Translations under genes and position numbers: made by a program
DNA from: Paeniglutamicibacter sulfureus
GTDB taxonomy: Bacteria > Actinomycetota > Actinomycetes > Actinomycetales > Micrococcaceae
Direction of reading: 5' to 3'
Length of the DNA: 64,000 nt
Assembly (NCBI RefSeq): GCF_039535115.1
Contig: NZ_BAAAWO010000001.1
Span: 930,001-994,000, forward strand
The notes under the pieces: model-generated
Told to the model about the DNA's origin: nothing
Databases searched by the model: none
What the model saw: only the letters and a program-made list of their open reading frames with translations
Shown here: positions 16,691 to 25,669 of the stretch, piece by piece
Layout: every line of letters starts with the position of its first letter
Numbering within the stretch: position 1 is the stretch's first letter

Positions 16691-17718
16691 TTGAGCTCAC
16701 CTTCAGACTTTAATTGACGCCCCAACAGACGTGCTCCCATGTTCTCCACGCTCAGCGTGCCTTCCAGAACCATGACTACTGCCTCGGTAATGGGTACTTC
16801 TACATTGTGGCGAGTGGCCAGGTCCAAGACTGCCCTGCCCGACTTGATGCCCTCGGCCGTCTGGGACATTCGGTCATTGACCTCATCCAGGTACAGGCCC
16901 TGGCCCAGCAGGCGACCGGCGGTGTTGTTGCGGGAAAGCGAGGAAGAGCACGTGGCCACAAGGTCTCCCAGGCCTGCAAGGCCCGAAAGCGTTTCGTAGC
17001 TTCCACCCAGTGCCAGCGCAAGACGAGTGGTCTCGGCAAGGCCACGTGTGATGATCGAGGACTTCGTGTTGTCCCCCATGCCCAGGCCGTCGCAGATTCC
17101 CACGGCCAGGGCAATGACGTTCTTGGCAATGCCGCCGATTTCAACGCCAATGACGTCCGTGTTGGTGTAGGGACGGAAGTAGTCGGTGGAGCACAGCGAA
17201 GCGATCCAGGTGGCGGTGTCAATATCCGTGCAAGCCACCACCGACGCGGTGGGTTGCTTGCGGGCTATTTCCATGGCCAGGTTGGGTCCGGACAGCACGG
17301 CAATGCGTTCGTCCGATATTTCGACTTCGGCCGAGATCACTTCGCTCATGCGGGCATCGGTGTCCCGCTCCAGGCCCTTCATCAGGGACATCAGGACAGC
17401 GTTTGGATCCAGGAATTCCTTGAAGGAATGCAGTTGTTCGCGCAGGCTTTGGGCCGGCACGGCCAGGACAACCAACTCGGCTCCCGCAAGGACCTCGGCG
17501 GTTTTCGATGACGAGGTGATATTGGAGGGCAATACCGTTTCGCGCAGGTAGCGCGAGTTGGTGTGGCGGGTGTTGATTTCAACTGCCACTTCGTCGCGGC
17601 GTGCCCAGACCATGACCTCCGTCCCGGCTTCGGCGCCCGAGTCGGCCAGGACCTTGGCAAATGTTGTGCCCCAGCTGCCGGCACCCATCACTGCAATTTT
17701 CCTCGGAGCGGGCCTCAT
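16687..17718 (-). CDS. gpsA: Glycerol-3-phosphate dehydrogenase (NAD(P)+)
   Basis: It reduces dihydroxyacetone phosphate to sn-glycerol-3-phosphate, the backbone for phospholipids and also the substrate for a TagD-type enzyme. The 343 residues start with the dinucleotide-binding GAGSWGTTFAKVL and keep SGPNLAMEIA and GIAKNVIAL with the catalytic lysine. The ATG at 17718 overlaps the plsC stop (ATGA); an in-frame start 29 codons upstream would lie inside plsC and is rejected. Confidence 0.95.
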   Translation of the reverse strand: MRPAPRKIAVMGAGSWGTTFAKVLADSGAEAGTEVMVWARRDEVAVEINTRHTNSRYLRETVLPSNITSSSKTAEVLAGAELVVLAVPAQSLREQLHSFKEFLDPNAVLMSLMKGLERDTDARMSEVISAEVEISDERIAVLSGPNLAMEIARKQPTASVVACTDIDTATWIASLCSTDYFRPYTNTDVIGVEIGGIAKNVIALAVGICDGLGMGDNTKSSIITRGLAETTRLALALGGSYETLSGLAGLGDLVATCSSSLSRNNTAGRLLGQGLYLDEVNDRMSQTAEGIKSGRAVLDLATRHNVEVPITEAVVMVLEGTLSVENMGARLLGRQLKSEGELK

Positions 17719-18488
17719 AAATCGTTTTCCTTCGTTTGCTTCGATGGCGAACCGTTCTCGAAATTTCGTCCCTGGGTTGCCTGGCCGTGGTGCGCCGGAT
17801 CCCACAGGACCTTGGGCGCATCCTGCCCGCGCAGTCGGGCCACGTCCTTGGCCAACGCGCGCATGATGCGTTCGGTGGCCTCCGCGAGAACAGTCCTTGT
17901 CAAGGGGACATCACGAAGGTCATCGAGGTCCACCGGGTCTCCGGCTATGACCGTCACGTGGCGGCGCGGGAAGAGCCTAATTCCCTTGGCATAGCGTGGA
18001 AACAAGTCCTGCGCTCCCCAATGTGCCATGGGAATGACCGGGGCGCCGGTTTGCAGCGCGAGGCGGGCGGCACCGGTGTGGCCGCGCATCGGCCACAGGT
18101 CAGGGTCCCTGGTCAAGGTGCCTTCGGGGTAAATAATGATGACACCGTTGGCGTCCAGTACCTCGCGGGCCGTTTTGAGTGACTGCGATGCCCCGGTGGA
18201 GGTGCGCGCAACGGGAACCTGTCCTGTCCGGCGCAGCATGTTGCCCAGCACCGGGACCTTGAACAAGGATTCCTTGGCCAGGTAGCGCGGGTAGCGCTTG
18301 CTGCTGTAGATAGCATGGCCGACAACCAAGGGATCAATTTCCGTCACGTGGTTGGGACACAGGATGAACCCGCCGCTGGGCAGCTTCTCGAAGTCCTGCC
18401 ACGTTCTTCCGATCATGAGGTTCATGATCGGTCGAACGATTCCGGCCGCTATTGCAAACGCGGTTTTTGTACCGCGGGATTCTTTCAT
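17715..18488 (-). CDS. plsC: 1-acyl-sn-glycerol-3-phosphate acyltransferase
   Basis: It adds the second acyl chain in phosphatidic acid synthesis at the inner membrane. The 257 residues show the acyltransferase motif NHVTEIDP (H(X)4D), and YPEGTLTRD as the substrate-binding motif in place of FPEGTRS. The last 40 residues are hydrophilic and look disordered. Four-base overlap with gpsA, which supplies its precursor, and a 19-base gap from murA suggest one operon. Confidence 0.9.
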   Translation of the reverse strand: MKESRGTKTAFAIAAGIVRPIMNLMIGRTWQDFEKLPSGGFILCPNHVTEIDPLVVGHAIYSSKRYPRYLAKESLFKVPVLGNMLRRTGQVPVARTSTGASQSLKTAREVLDANGVIIIYPEGTLTRDPDLWPMRGHTGAARLALQTGAPVIPMAHWGAQDLFPRYAKGIRLFPRRHVTVIAGDPVDLDDLRDVPLTRTVLAEATERIMRALAKDVARLRGQDAPKVLWDPAHHGQATQGRNFENGSPSKQTKENDL

Positions 18489-18507
18489 GCAGGTCAGCCT
18501 ATGCGGA

Positions 18508-19836
18508 TCAGGCGATTTCGTTCATCTCGACGCGCGCACCCAAGTCAGTGAGCTTGTCCATGAACTTCTCGTAGCCACGGTTGATCAGTTCGATCCCGGT
18601 GACGCGGCTGGTGCCCTCGGCGGCGAGTGCCGCGATCAGGTGGGAGAATCCTCCGCGCAGGTCCGGGATGTCGATGTCCGCACCAACCAGCGGGGTGGGT
18701 CCGGTGATGACGGCTGAATGCTGGAAGTTGCGCTGGCCAAAGCGGCACGGGATGGCTCCCAGGCATTCGCTGTGGAGCTGAACCTTGGCACCCATTTCCA
18801 CCAGGGCGTTGGTGAAACCGAAACGGTTTTCATACACGGTTTCGTGGATGATGGATACGCCGGAAGCCTGGGTCAATGCAACGACCAGGGGCTGCTGCCA
18901 GTCGGTCATGAATCCGGGGTGGACGTCTGTTTCAAGGATCAACGGCTTGAGCTCCCCGCCCGGGTGGAAGAAGCGGATTCCCCCGTCGGTGACCTCAAAC
19001 TCGCCGCCGATTTGGCGGTAGGTGTGAAGGAAGGCAGTCAGGTCGCGCTGGGCTGCGCCCTCGACGTAGATGTCTCCATTGGTGACCAGGGCGGCGGAGG
19101 CCCAGGATGCGGATTCGTTGCGGTCCGGCAACGCCTTGTGGTTGTAGCCGTTCAGGCGGTCGACACCGATGATGCGAATGACCCGGTCACGGCCAACCGT
19201 GATGATGGCACCCATTTTTTGAAGCAGGGAAATAAGGTCGAGGATTTCAGGCTCGATGGCAGCGTTCTCGACCTCGGTGGTTCCCTTGGCGCGCACGGCG
19301 GTCAGCAGCACCTGTTCGGTGGCGCCAACACTCGGGTAGGGCAGGGAAATCTTGGCACCAGTCAGGCCGTGGGGTGCACGGATGCTGGTGCCCAGTGGGC
19401 CTGCCTTGTCGATTACGGCACCGAAGTGGCGCAGCACGTCCAGGTGGAAATCAATCGGACGGTCACCGATCTTGCAACCGCCAAGGTTGGGAATCAGGGC
19501 CTCGCCCAGGCTGTGAAGCAGGGGGCCGCAAAAGAGGATGGGGATGCGTGAGTCGCCGGCGTGCGTATCGATCTCATTGCTGGTGGCTGTCTTGGTGCCA
19601 CTGGGGTCCATGGTCAGGTCGCCGGTGGCTTCATCCTTGGTGACGGTGACGCCGTGGATCTTCAGCAGGCTGGTGACAACTGCGACGTCCTTGATCTCCG
19701 GGACGTTGCGCAAGACAGAGGGCGAATCACCCAGAAGGGCCGCAACCATGGCCTTGGGAACCAGGTTCTTGGCACCCCTGACGGTCACTTTTCCCTTGAG
19801 TGGCACGCCACCATGAATCGTTAGGACTTTCGCCAT
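18508..19836 (-). CDS. murA: UDP-N-acetylglucosamine 1-carboxyvinyltransferase
   Basis: MurA transfers enolpyruvate from PEP to UDP-GlcNAc, the first committed step of peptidoglycan synthesis. The 442 residues include GAKNLVPKA near the N terminus and the active-site Cys121 in GGCKIGDRPIDFH, so the residue targeted by fosfomycin is conserved. The ATG at 19836 is chosen since a GGTGAGGT ribosome binding site lies ten bases upstream; a longer frame reaches 19962 but has no support. It is followed closely by plsC. Confidence 0.95.
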   Translation of the reverse strand: MAKVLTIHGGVPLKGKVTVRGAKNLVPKAMVAALLGDSPSVLRNVPEIKDVAVVTSLLKIHGVTVTKDEATGDLTMDPSGTKTATSNEIDTHAGDSRIPILFCGPLLHSLGEALIPNLGGCKIGDRPIDFHLDVLRHFGAVIDKAGPLGTSIRAPHGLTGAKISLPYPSVGATEQVLLTAVRAKGTTEVENAAIEPEILDLISLLQKMGAIITVGRDRVIRIIGVDRLNGYNHKALPDRNESASWASAALVTNGDIYVEGAAQRDLTAFLHTYRQIGGEFEVTDGGIRFFHPGGELKPLILETDVHPGFMTDWQQPLVVALTQASGVSIIHETVYENRFGFTNALVEMGAKVQLHSECLGAIPCRFGQRNFQHSAVITGPTPLVGADIDIPDLRGGFSHLIAALAAEGTSRVTGIELINRGYEKFMDKLTDLGARVEMNEIA

Positions 19837-19898
19837 GAACTTGAGTACCTCACCAGAAATTGTTTGGCCTTCGAATCCGAAGGGAAGACTAAGCAAGC

Positions 19899-19929
19899 AT
19901 ACAGCCCCCGGCATTGCCGGAGGCTGTAT
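19899..19929 (-). terminator. Hairpin between leuD and murA
   Basis: The repeat ATACAGCC-CCGGC / GCCGG-GGCTGTAT with a three-base loop and a single C/A mismatch stands about 117 bases past the leuD stop and 63 bases before murA. It probably ends leuCD transcripts, though the T run is weak. Confidence 0.5.
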
Positions 19930-20045
19930 CGAAAATGTAACGCTGGTCGCGCCGCCAGCCACCTCGGTCGTTGAATCCCCCGGAATTCCGGGGTGAGTAG
20001 CAGTAACCGAGGAGCTGGGCAGCGGCGTTAAGCGGTCAGCTAAGG

Positions 20046-20648
20046 CTAGGAATAGCGGGCCGGAAGCGTGGTGGGCTTGAAGGCCGGACGCTGTGATTCA
20101 TAAGCCGTGATGTCTGCCTCGTGCTGGAGGGTCAATCCGATGTCATCAAGACCTTCCATGAGGCGCCAGCGCGTGTAGTCATCAATCTCGAACGGCGCAA
20201 TGATGGATCCGCACGTGACGGTCCGGGCTTCGAGGTCCACTGTCACTTCCGTGCCGGGGTGGTTCTCGATTTCCTTCCAGATCAACTCGATGTCGCTCTG
20301 TGCCACCTCGGCGGCAACCAGGCCCTGCTTGCCCGAGTTGCCACGGAAGATGTCGGCAAAACGGGAGGAAAGGACTGCCTTGAAACCGTAATCCTTCAGG
20401 GCCCAGACGGCATGTTCGCGCGAGGAACCGGTACCGAAGTCGGGTCCCGCCACCAGGACCGAGCCCTTGGAGAATGGTTCCTGGTTAAGGATGAAGTCCT
20501 TGTTCTTGCGCCATCCCGCAAAGAGGGCATCCTCGAACCCGGTGCGTGTGATGCGCTTGAGGTAGACGGCCGGGATGATCTGGTCGGTGTCCACGTTGCT
20601 TTGGCGCAGCGGAACGCCGATTCCGGTATGGGTGTTTATTTTCTCCAT
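20046..20648 (-). CDS. leuD: 3-isopropylmalate dehydratase small subunit
   Basis: With LeuC it isomerises 2-isopropylmalate to 3-isopropylmalate in leucine synthesis. The 200 residues contain [17 protein letters not shown] and the substrate-binding [13 protein letters not shown], as expected for LeuD. It starts nine bases after leuC. Length is normal. Confidence 0.95.
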   Translation of the reverse strand: MEKINTHTGIGVPLRQSNVDTDQIIPAVYLKRITRTGFEDALFAGWRKNKDFILNQEPFSKGSVLVAGPDFGTGSSREHAVWALKDYGFKAVLSSRFADIFRGNSGKQGLVAAEVAQSDIELIWKEIENHPGTEVTVDLEARTVTCGSIIAPFEIDDYTRWRLMEGLDDIGLTLQHEADITAYESQRPAFKPTTLPARYS

Positions 20649-20657
20649 GATGAATCC

Positions 20658-22115
20658 TTAGGCTACTTTTGCGGCGGAGGAAGAGGTCGCGAGATCCGAG
20701 GGCGAGGAAAGGGTCCCGCGGATCGCGGTTGCAGCGGCAACCAATGGCGAGACCAGGTGGGTGCGTCCACCCTTGCCCTGGCGTCCCTCGAAGTTGCGGT
20801 TCGAGGTCGAGGCACAGCGCTCGCCCTCTGCAAGTTGGTCCGGGTTCATGCCCAGGCACATGGAGCACCCGGCGAATCGCCATTCGGCACCAAAGTCCTT
20901 GAAGATCTTGTCAAGCCCTTCGGCTTCGGCTTCCAAGCGCACCCGGGCAGAACCCGGAACCACGATCATGCGGATATCTGCATCCTTTTCCTGCCCCTGG
21001 ATGATGCTGGCGGCGGCGCGCAGGTCTTCCATGCGGCTATTGGTGCAGGAACCCAGGAACACCGTGTCCACACGAATGTCCTTCATGGGCGTTCCGGCTT
21101 CCAGTCCCATGTATTCGAGCGCCCGTTCGCAGGCTGCACGCGCATTTTCGTCGTCAAAGTCCTCGGGGGCGGGAACCTTGCCGGAAAGCGAAATCCCTTG
21201 TCCGGGGTTGGTGCCCCAGGTGACGAAGGGCTCCAAGTCGTTGGCATCGAGGAACACCTCCGAGTCAAAGGTTGCGCCTTCGTCCGTGGCGAGCGTGTCC
21301 CATTCGGCAACAGCCGCATCCCAGTCGGCACCCTGTGGCGCGTGCGGGCGCCCATTGATGTATTCGTAGGTGATTGCATCCGGTGCAATCATGCCGGCAC
21401 GGGCACCGGCCTCGATCGACATGTTGCAGATGGTCATGCGGGCATCCATGGACAGCGAACGGATTGCCGAGCCACGGTATTCCAGCACGTAGCCCTGTCC
21501 GCCGCCGGTGCCGATCTTGGCAATGACCGCAAGGATGATGTCCTTTGCCGTCACACCCGGCTTCAGGGTGCCCTCGACGTTGATGGCCATGGTCTTGAAT
21601 GGCTTCAAGGAAAGGGACTGCGTCGCCATGACGTGCTCGACCTCGGAGGTGCCGATGCCGAAGGCCAAAGCGCCGAATGCACCATGGGTCGAGGTGTGGG
21701 AATCACCACAAACCACGGTCATGCCCGGCTGGGTCAGGCCAAGCTGCGGGCCGACCACGTGAACGATGCCCTGCTCCTTGTCGCCCAGCGAGTGCAGGCG
21801 AACTCCGAACTCGGCGCAGTTCTTGCGCAGGGTCTCGATCTGCGTGCGGCTGGTCAGATCCGCAATCGGCTTGTCGATTTCCAGCGTCGGGGTGTTGTGG
21901 TCCTCGGTGGCAATCGTCAGGTCGGGGCGGCGCAGGGGACGCCCCGCCAAACGAAGACCCTCGAAGGCCTGCGGGGATGTCACCTCATGGATCAGGTGCA
22001 GGTCAATGTAGATCAGGTCCGGCTGGCGCGCACCGCCTGCTCCCTCGCCCTTGCGAACGACGTGTGCGTTCCATACTTTTTCGGCCAGCGTCTGTGCTGC
22101 CTGGTGTGCGGCCAT
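20658..22115 (-). CDS. leuC: 3-isopropylmalate dehydratase large subunit
   Basis: This is the [4Fe-4S] subunit of isopropylmalate isomerase. In 485 residues the cluster ligands are Cys357 (FLGSCTNSR), Cys417 and Cys420 ([11 protein letters not shown]). [14 protein letters not shown] is the other family signature. The ATG beginning MAAHQ is preferred over one five codons upstream. It is divergent from the IclR-type regulator; the 112-base gap holds a candidate operator at 22197-22213. Confidence 0.95.
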   Translation of the reverse strand: MAAHQAAQTLAEKVWNAHVVRKGEGAGGARQPDLIYIDLHLIHEVTSPQAFEGLRLAGRPLRRPDLTIATEDHNTPTLEIDKPIADLTSRTQIETLRKNCAEFGVRLHSLGDKEQGIVHVVGPQLGLTQPGMTVVCGDSHTSTHGAFGALAFGIGTSEVEHVMATQSLSLKPFKTMAINVEGTLKPGVTAKDIILAVIAKIGTGGGQGYVLEYRGSAIRSLSMDARMTICNMSIEAGARAGMIAPDAITYEYINGRPHAPQGADWDAAVAEWDTLATDEGATFDSEVFLDANDLEPFVTWGTNPGQGISLSGKVPAPEDFDDENARAACERALEYMGLEAGTPMKDIRVDTVFLGSCTNSRMEDLRAAASIIQGQEKDADIRMIVVPGSARVRLEAEAEGLDKIFKDFGAEWRFAGCSMCLGMNPDQLAEGERCASTSNRNFEGRQGKGGRTHLVSPLVAAATAIRGTLSSPSDLATSSSAAKVA

Positions 22116-22196
22116 AACCGACTCCCTCACTTGATAAAAGTCCTATGTCTTAACTGTTCCACCCACGCACACGTAATATCCAGTAAGCGGATTTGC

Positions 22197-22213
22197 ATCT
22201 CAAATAGTGAGAT
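22197..22213. promoter_or_regulatory. Candidate IclR-type operator upstream of leuC and the regulator
   Basis: A perfect inverted repeat ATCTCA-AATAG-TGAGAT lies 15 bases before the regulator's ATG and about 82 bases before leuC. A second imperfect dyad (TGAGATAGCAATATCA, 22208-22223) overlaps it. The position fits autoregulation plus control of leuCD. A related half-pattern occurs upstream of leuB at 34743. Binding is inferred, not shown. Confidence 0.5.
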
Positions 22214-22227
22214 AGCAATATCAAACT

Positions 22228-22947
22228 ATGGACACATCAAGTGGCGTTGGCGTCATCGACAAAGCGGCCCTCATCCTCAATGCCCTTGAGGCCGGGCCAA
22301 CCTCCCTTGCCCAGTTGGTCTCCCTGACCAAGATCTCACGGCCAACAGTGCACCGTCTGGCCCAGGCACTCGTGCACCATCGTCTTGTCGGCAAGGACAT
22401 CCATGGACGATTCGTCCTGGGCGGCCGCCTCGTGGAACTCGCCTCTGCGGCGGGCGAAGACCGACTCATAGCCGCAGCTGGTCCGCTGCTGATCCAATTG
22501 CGGGATTCCACCGGGGAAAGCACCCAGGTGTTTCGTCGACAGGGCGACTACCGCGTGTGCGTGGCCTCCGCCGAAAGGCCGGTGGGCCTCCGCGACACGA
22601 TTCCTGTCGGAACCCAACTGTCGATGAAGGCAGGTTCGGCCGCGCAGGTCCTTTTGGCATGGGAAGACCACGAACGGCTGTTGGATGGATTGCACGGCGC
22701 ACGCTTCACTCCCACCATCCTGGCAGGAGTCAGGCGACGGGGCTGGGCCCAAAGCCTGGGCGAACGCGAACCCGGCGTTGCCTCGGTATCTGCTCCCGTG
22801 CGTGGACCTTCCGGACGTGTCATCGCGGCAGTGTCAATGTCGGGGCCCATTGAACGTCTCTCACGACAGCCCGGCAAGGCCCACCAGGAAGTCGTCGTGC
22901 AGACCGCCAATGCCCTGACCGAGGCACTGCGCAAAACCGGGGACTAA
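22228..22947 (+). CDS. ndgR: IclR-family transcriptional regulator of leucine genes (NdgR/LtbR type)
   Basis: This 239-residue protein has an N-terminal winged helix-turn-helix (about 8-65, with SLAQLVSLTKISRPTVHRLAQ) and a C-terminal IclR ligand domain with VCVASAERPVGLRDTIPVGTQ. Divergent placement from leuC is the hallmark of NdgR (Streptomyces) and LtbR (Corynebacterium), which control leuB and leuCD. It is therefore assigned to that group by family plus context. Confidence 0.87.
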   Translation: MDTSSGVGVIDKAALILNALEAGPTSLAQLVSLTKISRPTVHRLAQALVHHRLVGKDIHGRFVLGGRLVELASAAGEDRLIAAAGPLLIQLRDSTGESTQVFRRQGDYRVCVASAERPVGLRDTIPVGTQLSMKAGSAAQVLLAWEDHERLLDGLHGARFTPTILAGVRRRGWAQSLGEREPGVASVSAPVRGPSGRVIAAVSMSGPIERLSRQPGKAHQEVVVQTANALTEALRKTGD

Positions 22948-23022
22948 GGGAAGATCGTTTCCACCGAACGCTCCGGCAACCCGGTTTGGTGAGTTCACCG
23001 TGAACATCGGATAAGCGACGCC

Positions 23023-24024
23023 TTAGCCTTCGAAGTGGTCAAATCCCTTGGCGGAATCTGCTCTCCTGCCGTCCAGGAGAACTTCCCCGCCCGGCTCGCC
23101 GCCAGTGGATTTCCTGACCATGCCCACGGCCCGGAAACCGTCGGGCAAATCCTCAACCTTCGGGAACGTGGCCAATAGCCCGTGGTCTTCCCCTCCTCCG
23201 AGGACCCAGTCCATCGCTTCCCTGCCCAGCCTCGCGGCGGCCCGGGACAGCCGTAGCGCGTCGGCCTCCAGGGAACGGGTATCGAAATCAATGGCAACTC
23301 CACTGGCAATGGCCATGCGACGACCATCCTTGAGCAACCCGTCGGAAAGGTCCATCATGGCCGAAGCTCCGGCGCGGGCAGCATCGGGCCCAGCCGCCAG
23401 TGGCGGGGTAGGCCGCCGTTGGCCAAGGACAAGAACCTTTTCATCTTCAGTCCATTCCACGTGCGAAACCGATGAGTCCATGAGTGCCAGGCCGGCCGCG
23501 GCTACGCCCAGGACGCCGCCAACCGCCACCACATCCCCGGGCCTCGCACCGCTGCGAAGGACCGCACGGTCTGTGGCAAGGGCGCCGGTGACTGCCGCCG
23601 TAATGGACAGCTCGCTTCCCCTGCCCAGGTCTCCCCCGCCGATGGCGCACTCGCAGGCTCCCAGTTCACGCACGGCAGAGCTGAATCCATCGGCCAAATC
23701 CTCCACCCAGGATATGGGGGTGGAGTGTGGCAGCGTCAGCGAAATCACTGCCGACGTCGCAATGGCACCCATTGCATTCACGTCGGAGAGGTTTTGGGCG
23801 GCGGACTTCCATCCGACGTCGAACCCGCTGCTCCGAAAACCACTGGGCCAGCTCAACCTGAAGTCCTGGTTCTCCACGAGCGTGTCAACGGTGATGACAA
23901 ACTTTCCACCGGGGGCGGCAATCAAGGCCGCATCGTCACCCGGGCCGAGCAACGCCGGAGCCCCCTGCAACCGCGGCAGGATTCTTTTCAGAAGCCCGCT
24001 TTCTCCAAGGTTTCCTACGGTCAT
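23023..24024 (-). CDS. thiL: Thiamine-monophosphate kinase
   Basis: ThiL phosphorylates thiamine monophosphate to thiamine pyrophosphate. The 333 residues show LLGPGDDAALI, VITVDTLVENQDFRL, SDVNAMGA, GGDLGRG and DLSDGL, all typical Mg/ATP-binding motifs of the PurM-like fold. The ATG at 24024 is four bases from the stop of the upstream GTPase gene; an earlier in-frame start would run far into that gene. A TPP riboswitch is not seen. Confidence 0.93.
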   Translation of the reverse strand: MTVGNLGESGLLKRILPRLQGAPALLGPGDDAALIAAPGGKFVITVDTLVENQDFRLSWPSGFRSSGFDVGWKSAAQNLSDVNAMGAIATSAVISLTLPHSTPISWVEDLADGFSSAVRELGACECAIGGGDLGRGSELSITAAVTGALATDRAVLRSGARPGDVVAVGGVLGVAAAGLALMDSSVSHVEWTEDEKVLVLGQRRPTPPLAAGPDAARAGASAMMDLSDGLLKDGRRMAIASGVAIDFDTRSLEADALRLSRAAARLGREAMDWVLGGGEDHGLLATFPKVEDLPDGFRAVGMVRKSTGGEPGGEVLLDGRRADSAKGFDHFEG

Positions 24025-24028
24025 GAGA

Positions 24029-25669
24029 TCAGCTGCGGGCACGTTGCAAGGCTCCAATGAAATGATTGTGTCTGGTGATTTCCGCGCCCACCGGCTCAAT
24101 GACCGAGCGCTCCGCGACGGCACCGACCGAAGCATGCAGCGCTCGTCGGGCCTTGCGGGCGCGTCCCGCAGCGCCGATGCGGGCGATCAGCCCTGTGGCC
24201 AGCCCCAAGACAATGCCCAATAATATGCCAATGAAGAGCATCAATGTGGGGACAGGGAAGCCTTCGACCTTTGGAACCTCGGGCAAGGTGAATTGTAGGT
24301 ACTGCGCACCGAACAGGGCGCCAAGCCAGAGCGCGCCCGCAAGGGCCGTGACCAATGATATCCACTGGATGACGGAGACGATCGGCCACCACCAGGACCC
24401 CTTGGTGGCACCGATACCGGTGTTGGCAATTGCCTGGTCCAACTCGTCGGGAAGCTTTGCCTCACCGGCGCGCGCCGCCCGGCGGATCGATCCCTGCCAG
24501 GCTTCTGGCGCTCCGGCGCTTGCCTCGTCCGCGTATCGCCGAACCGCGGAATCGGCTTGGGCCCGCTGCGCGGCACCTGGGGCAGGAAGGGACGTGCGAT
24601 TGAGCTTGGGGTTTACATCCGCGCTCTTGAGGTTGAGCCGGCGCAAAGGGTCGGGTCGGACCTTGGCCAGCCATCGGGTCAGTGGCCAGCCGGTCTTCTT
24701 GTGGGCGTCCATCCGATAGGAGGTGCGCACGGCATCCACCACCGTATTCACACCCGCGGCCGCGGCCAGCTCCACGGTCAATGCCTTCTTGGCAGGCTCC
24801 CCGGGCAGCTTGAGTTCCTCTTCCCGGGATCCCTCCGCCATCCGGCCCGCGATGGTGGCCACGTCGGCGGTCAGGCGATTTGTCGCGGCACCACGTTCGC
24901 TGACCACCCGGGCAATCTCCTGTCGCAGGGCATCCAGGCCCTCGCCGGTAAGCGCCGAGACGCCAAGTATGCGTGGACTTGCCAGGCCGTCTGCCAGAAG
25001 GATGGAGCGCAACGAATCCATCACGGGTTCCCGCTGGTTTTCCTTCAGCTTGTCAATTTGGTTCAGGACCACCAAGGTGACCGAGCCGTGGGTAGCCAGA
25101 GGCCTGATGAAATCATGGTGGACAGCCGCGTCCGCATACTTTTGGGGATCGAGCACCCAAATCAAGACGTCGACCTGGCCGGCGAGCTTGGTGGCGATCT
25201 CGCGATTGGCTGCAACGGTGGAGTCAAAGTCCGGCAGGTCCAAAAGGATCAGGCCGCTGGCTTCCTTCTCCGATCCAAAGAGCCCCTTCTTTTCCAGTCG
25301 CAAGGGCGTGTCAATGAGGTGGCGTTCCTGCACGCCCAGCCAATCAAGCAACGGTTCGGATCCTGGGCCTCCCCAGACTCCTGCCATTGGCTGACTGGTG
25401 GTCGGCCGGGTTGCGGCGGTCCGTGCGAGGTCCTGTCGCACGATCGCATTGAACAAGGAGGACTTTCCACTGCCCGTCGCTCCGAAAAATCCGACGACCG
25501 TATGCTCCGCGGAGAGTGTTCTGCGGGTTGAAGCCCGCTCCAGCACTTGCCACGAAGCATCGCTCACCGCAGGCTCAAGGCGGTCGGTACCCAGTTCGGT
25601 GGCTAGCTTGAGCGCTTCAAGCCGACGTTCGAGCGGGCTCACGGTGGCGGTTTGACGTCGGCGGCTCAT
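24029..25669 (-). CDS. Membrane-anchored dynamin-like GTPase (second of pair)
   Basis: The 546-residue protein has an N-terminal GTPase domain with G1 GATGSGKS (63-70), G3 DLPDFD (144-149) and G4 NQID (203-206). Two strongly hydrophobic segments follow in the last third (about 420-490), and a basic C-terminal tail. Family relatives include bacterial dynamin-like and YfjP-type GTPases. ATGA overlap with the preceding GTPase gene shows the pair is co-translated. In Streptomyces two such proteins, DynA and DynB, act together at septa; a similar membrane-remodelling role here is inference. Confidence 0.8.
   Translation of the reverse strand: MSRRRQTATVSPLERRLEALKLATELGTDRLEPAVSDASWQVLERASTRRTLSAEHTVVGFFGATGSGKSSLFNAIVRQDLARTAATRPTTSQPMAGVWGGPGSEPLLDWLGVQERHLIDTPLRLEKKGLFGSEKEASGLILLDLPDFDSTVAANREIATKLAGQVDVLIWVLDPQKYADAAVHHDFIRPLATHGSVTLVVLNQIDKLKENQREPVMDSLRSILLADGLASPRILGVSALTGEGLDALRQEIARVVSERGAATNRLTADVATIAGRMAEGSREEELKLPGEPAKKALTVELAAAAGVNTVVDAVRTSYRMDAHKKTGWPLTRWLAKVRPDPLRRLNLKSADVNPKLNRTSLPAPGAAQRAQADSAVRRYADEASAGAPEAWQGSIRRAARAGEAKLPDELDQAIANTGIGATKGSWWWPIVSVIQWISLVTALAGALWLGALFGAQYLQFTLPEVPKVEGFPVPTLMLFIGILLGIVLGLATGLIARIGAAGRARKARRALHASVGAVAERSVIEPVGAEITRHNHFIGALQRARS

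Noticed and set aside
19978..19993. A 16-bp perfect palindrome CCCCGGAATTCCGGGG downstream of leuD
   Set aside because: It has no loop and no partner gene start at usual operator distance; probably chance or part of the leuD 3' region.
20121..22289. A 722-codon open frame on the plus strand opposite leuC and leuD
   Set aside because: It is a high-GC shadow of the leuCD genes: no motif, and the opposite strand encodes both subunits with intact active-site residues.
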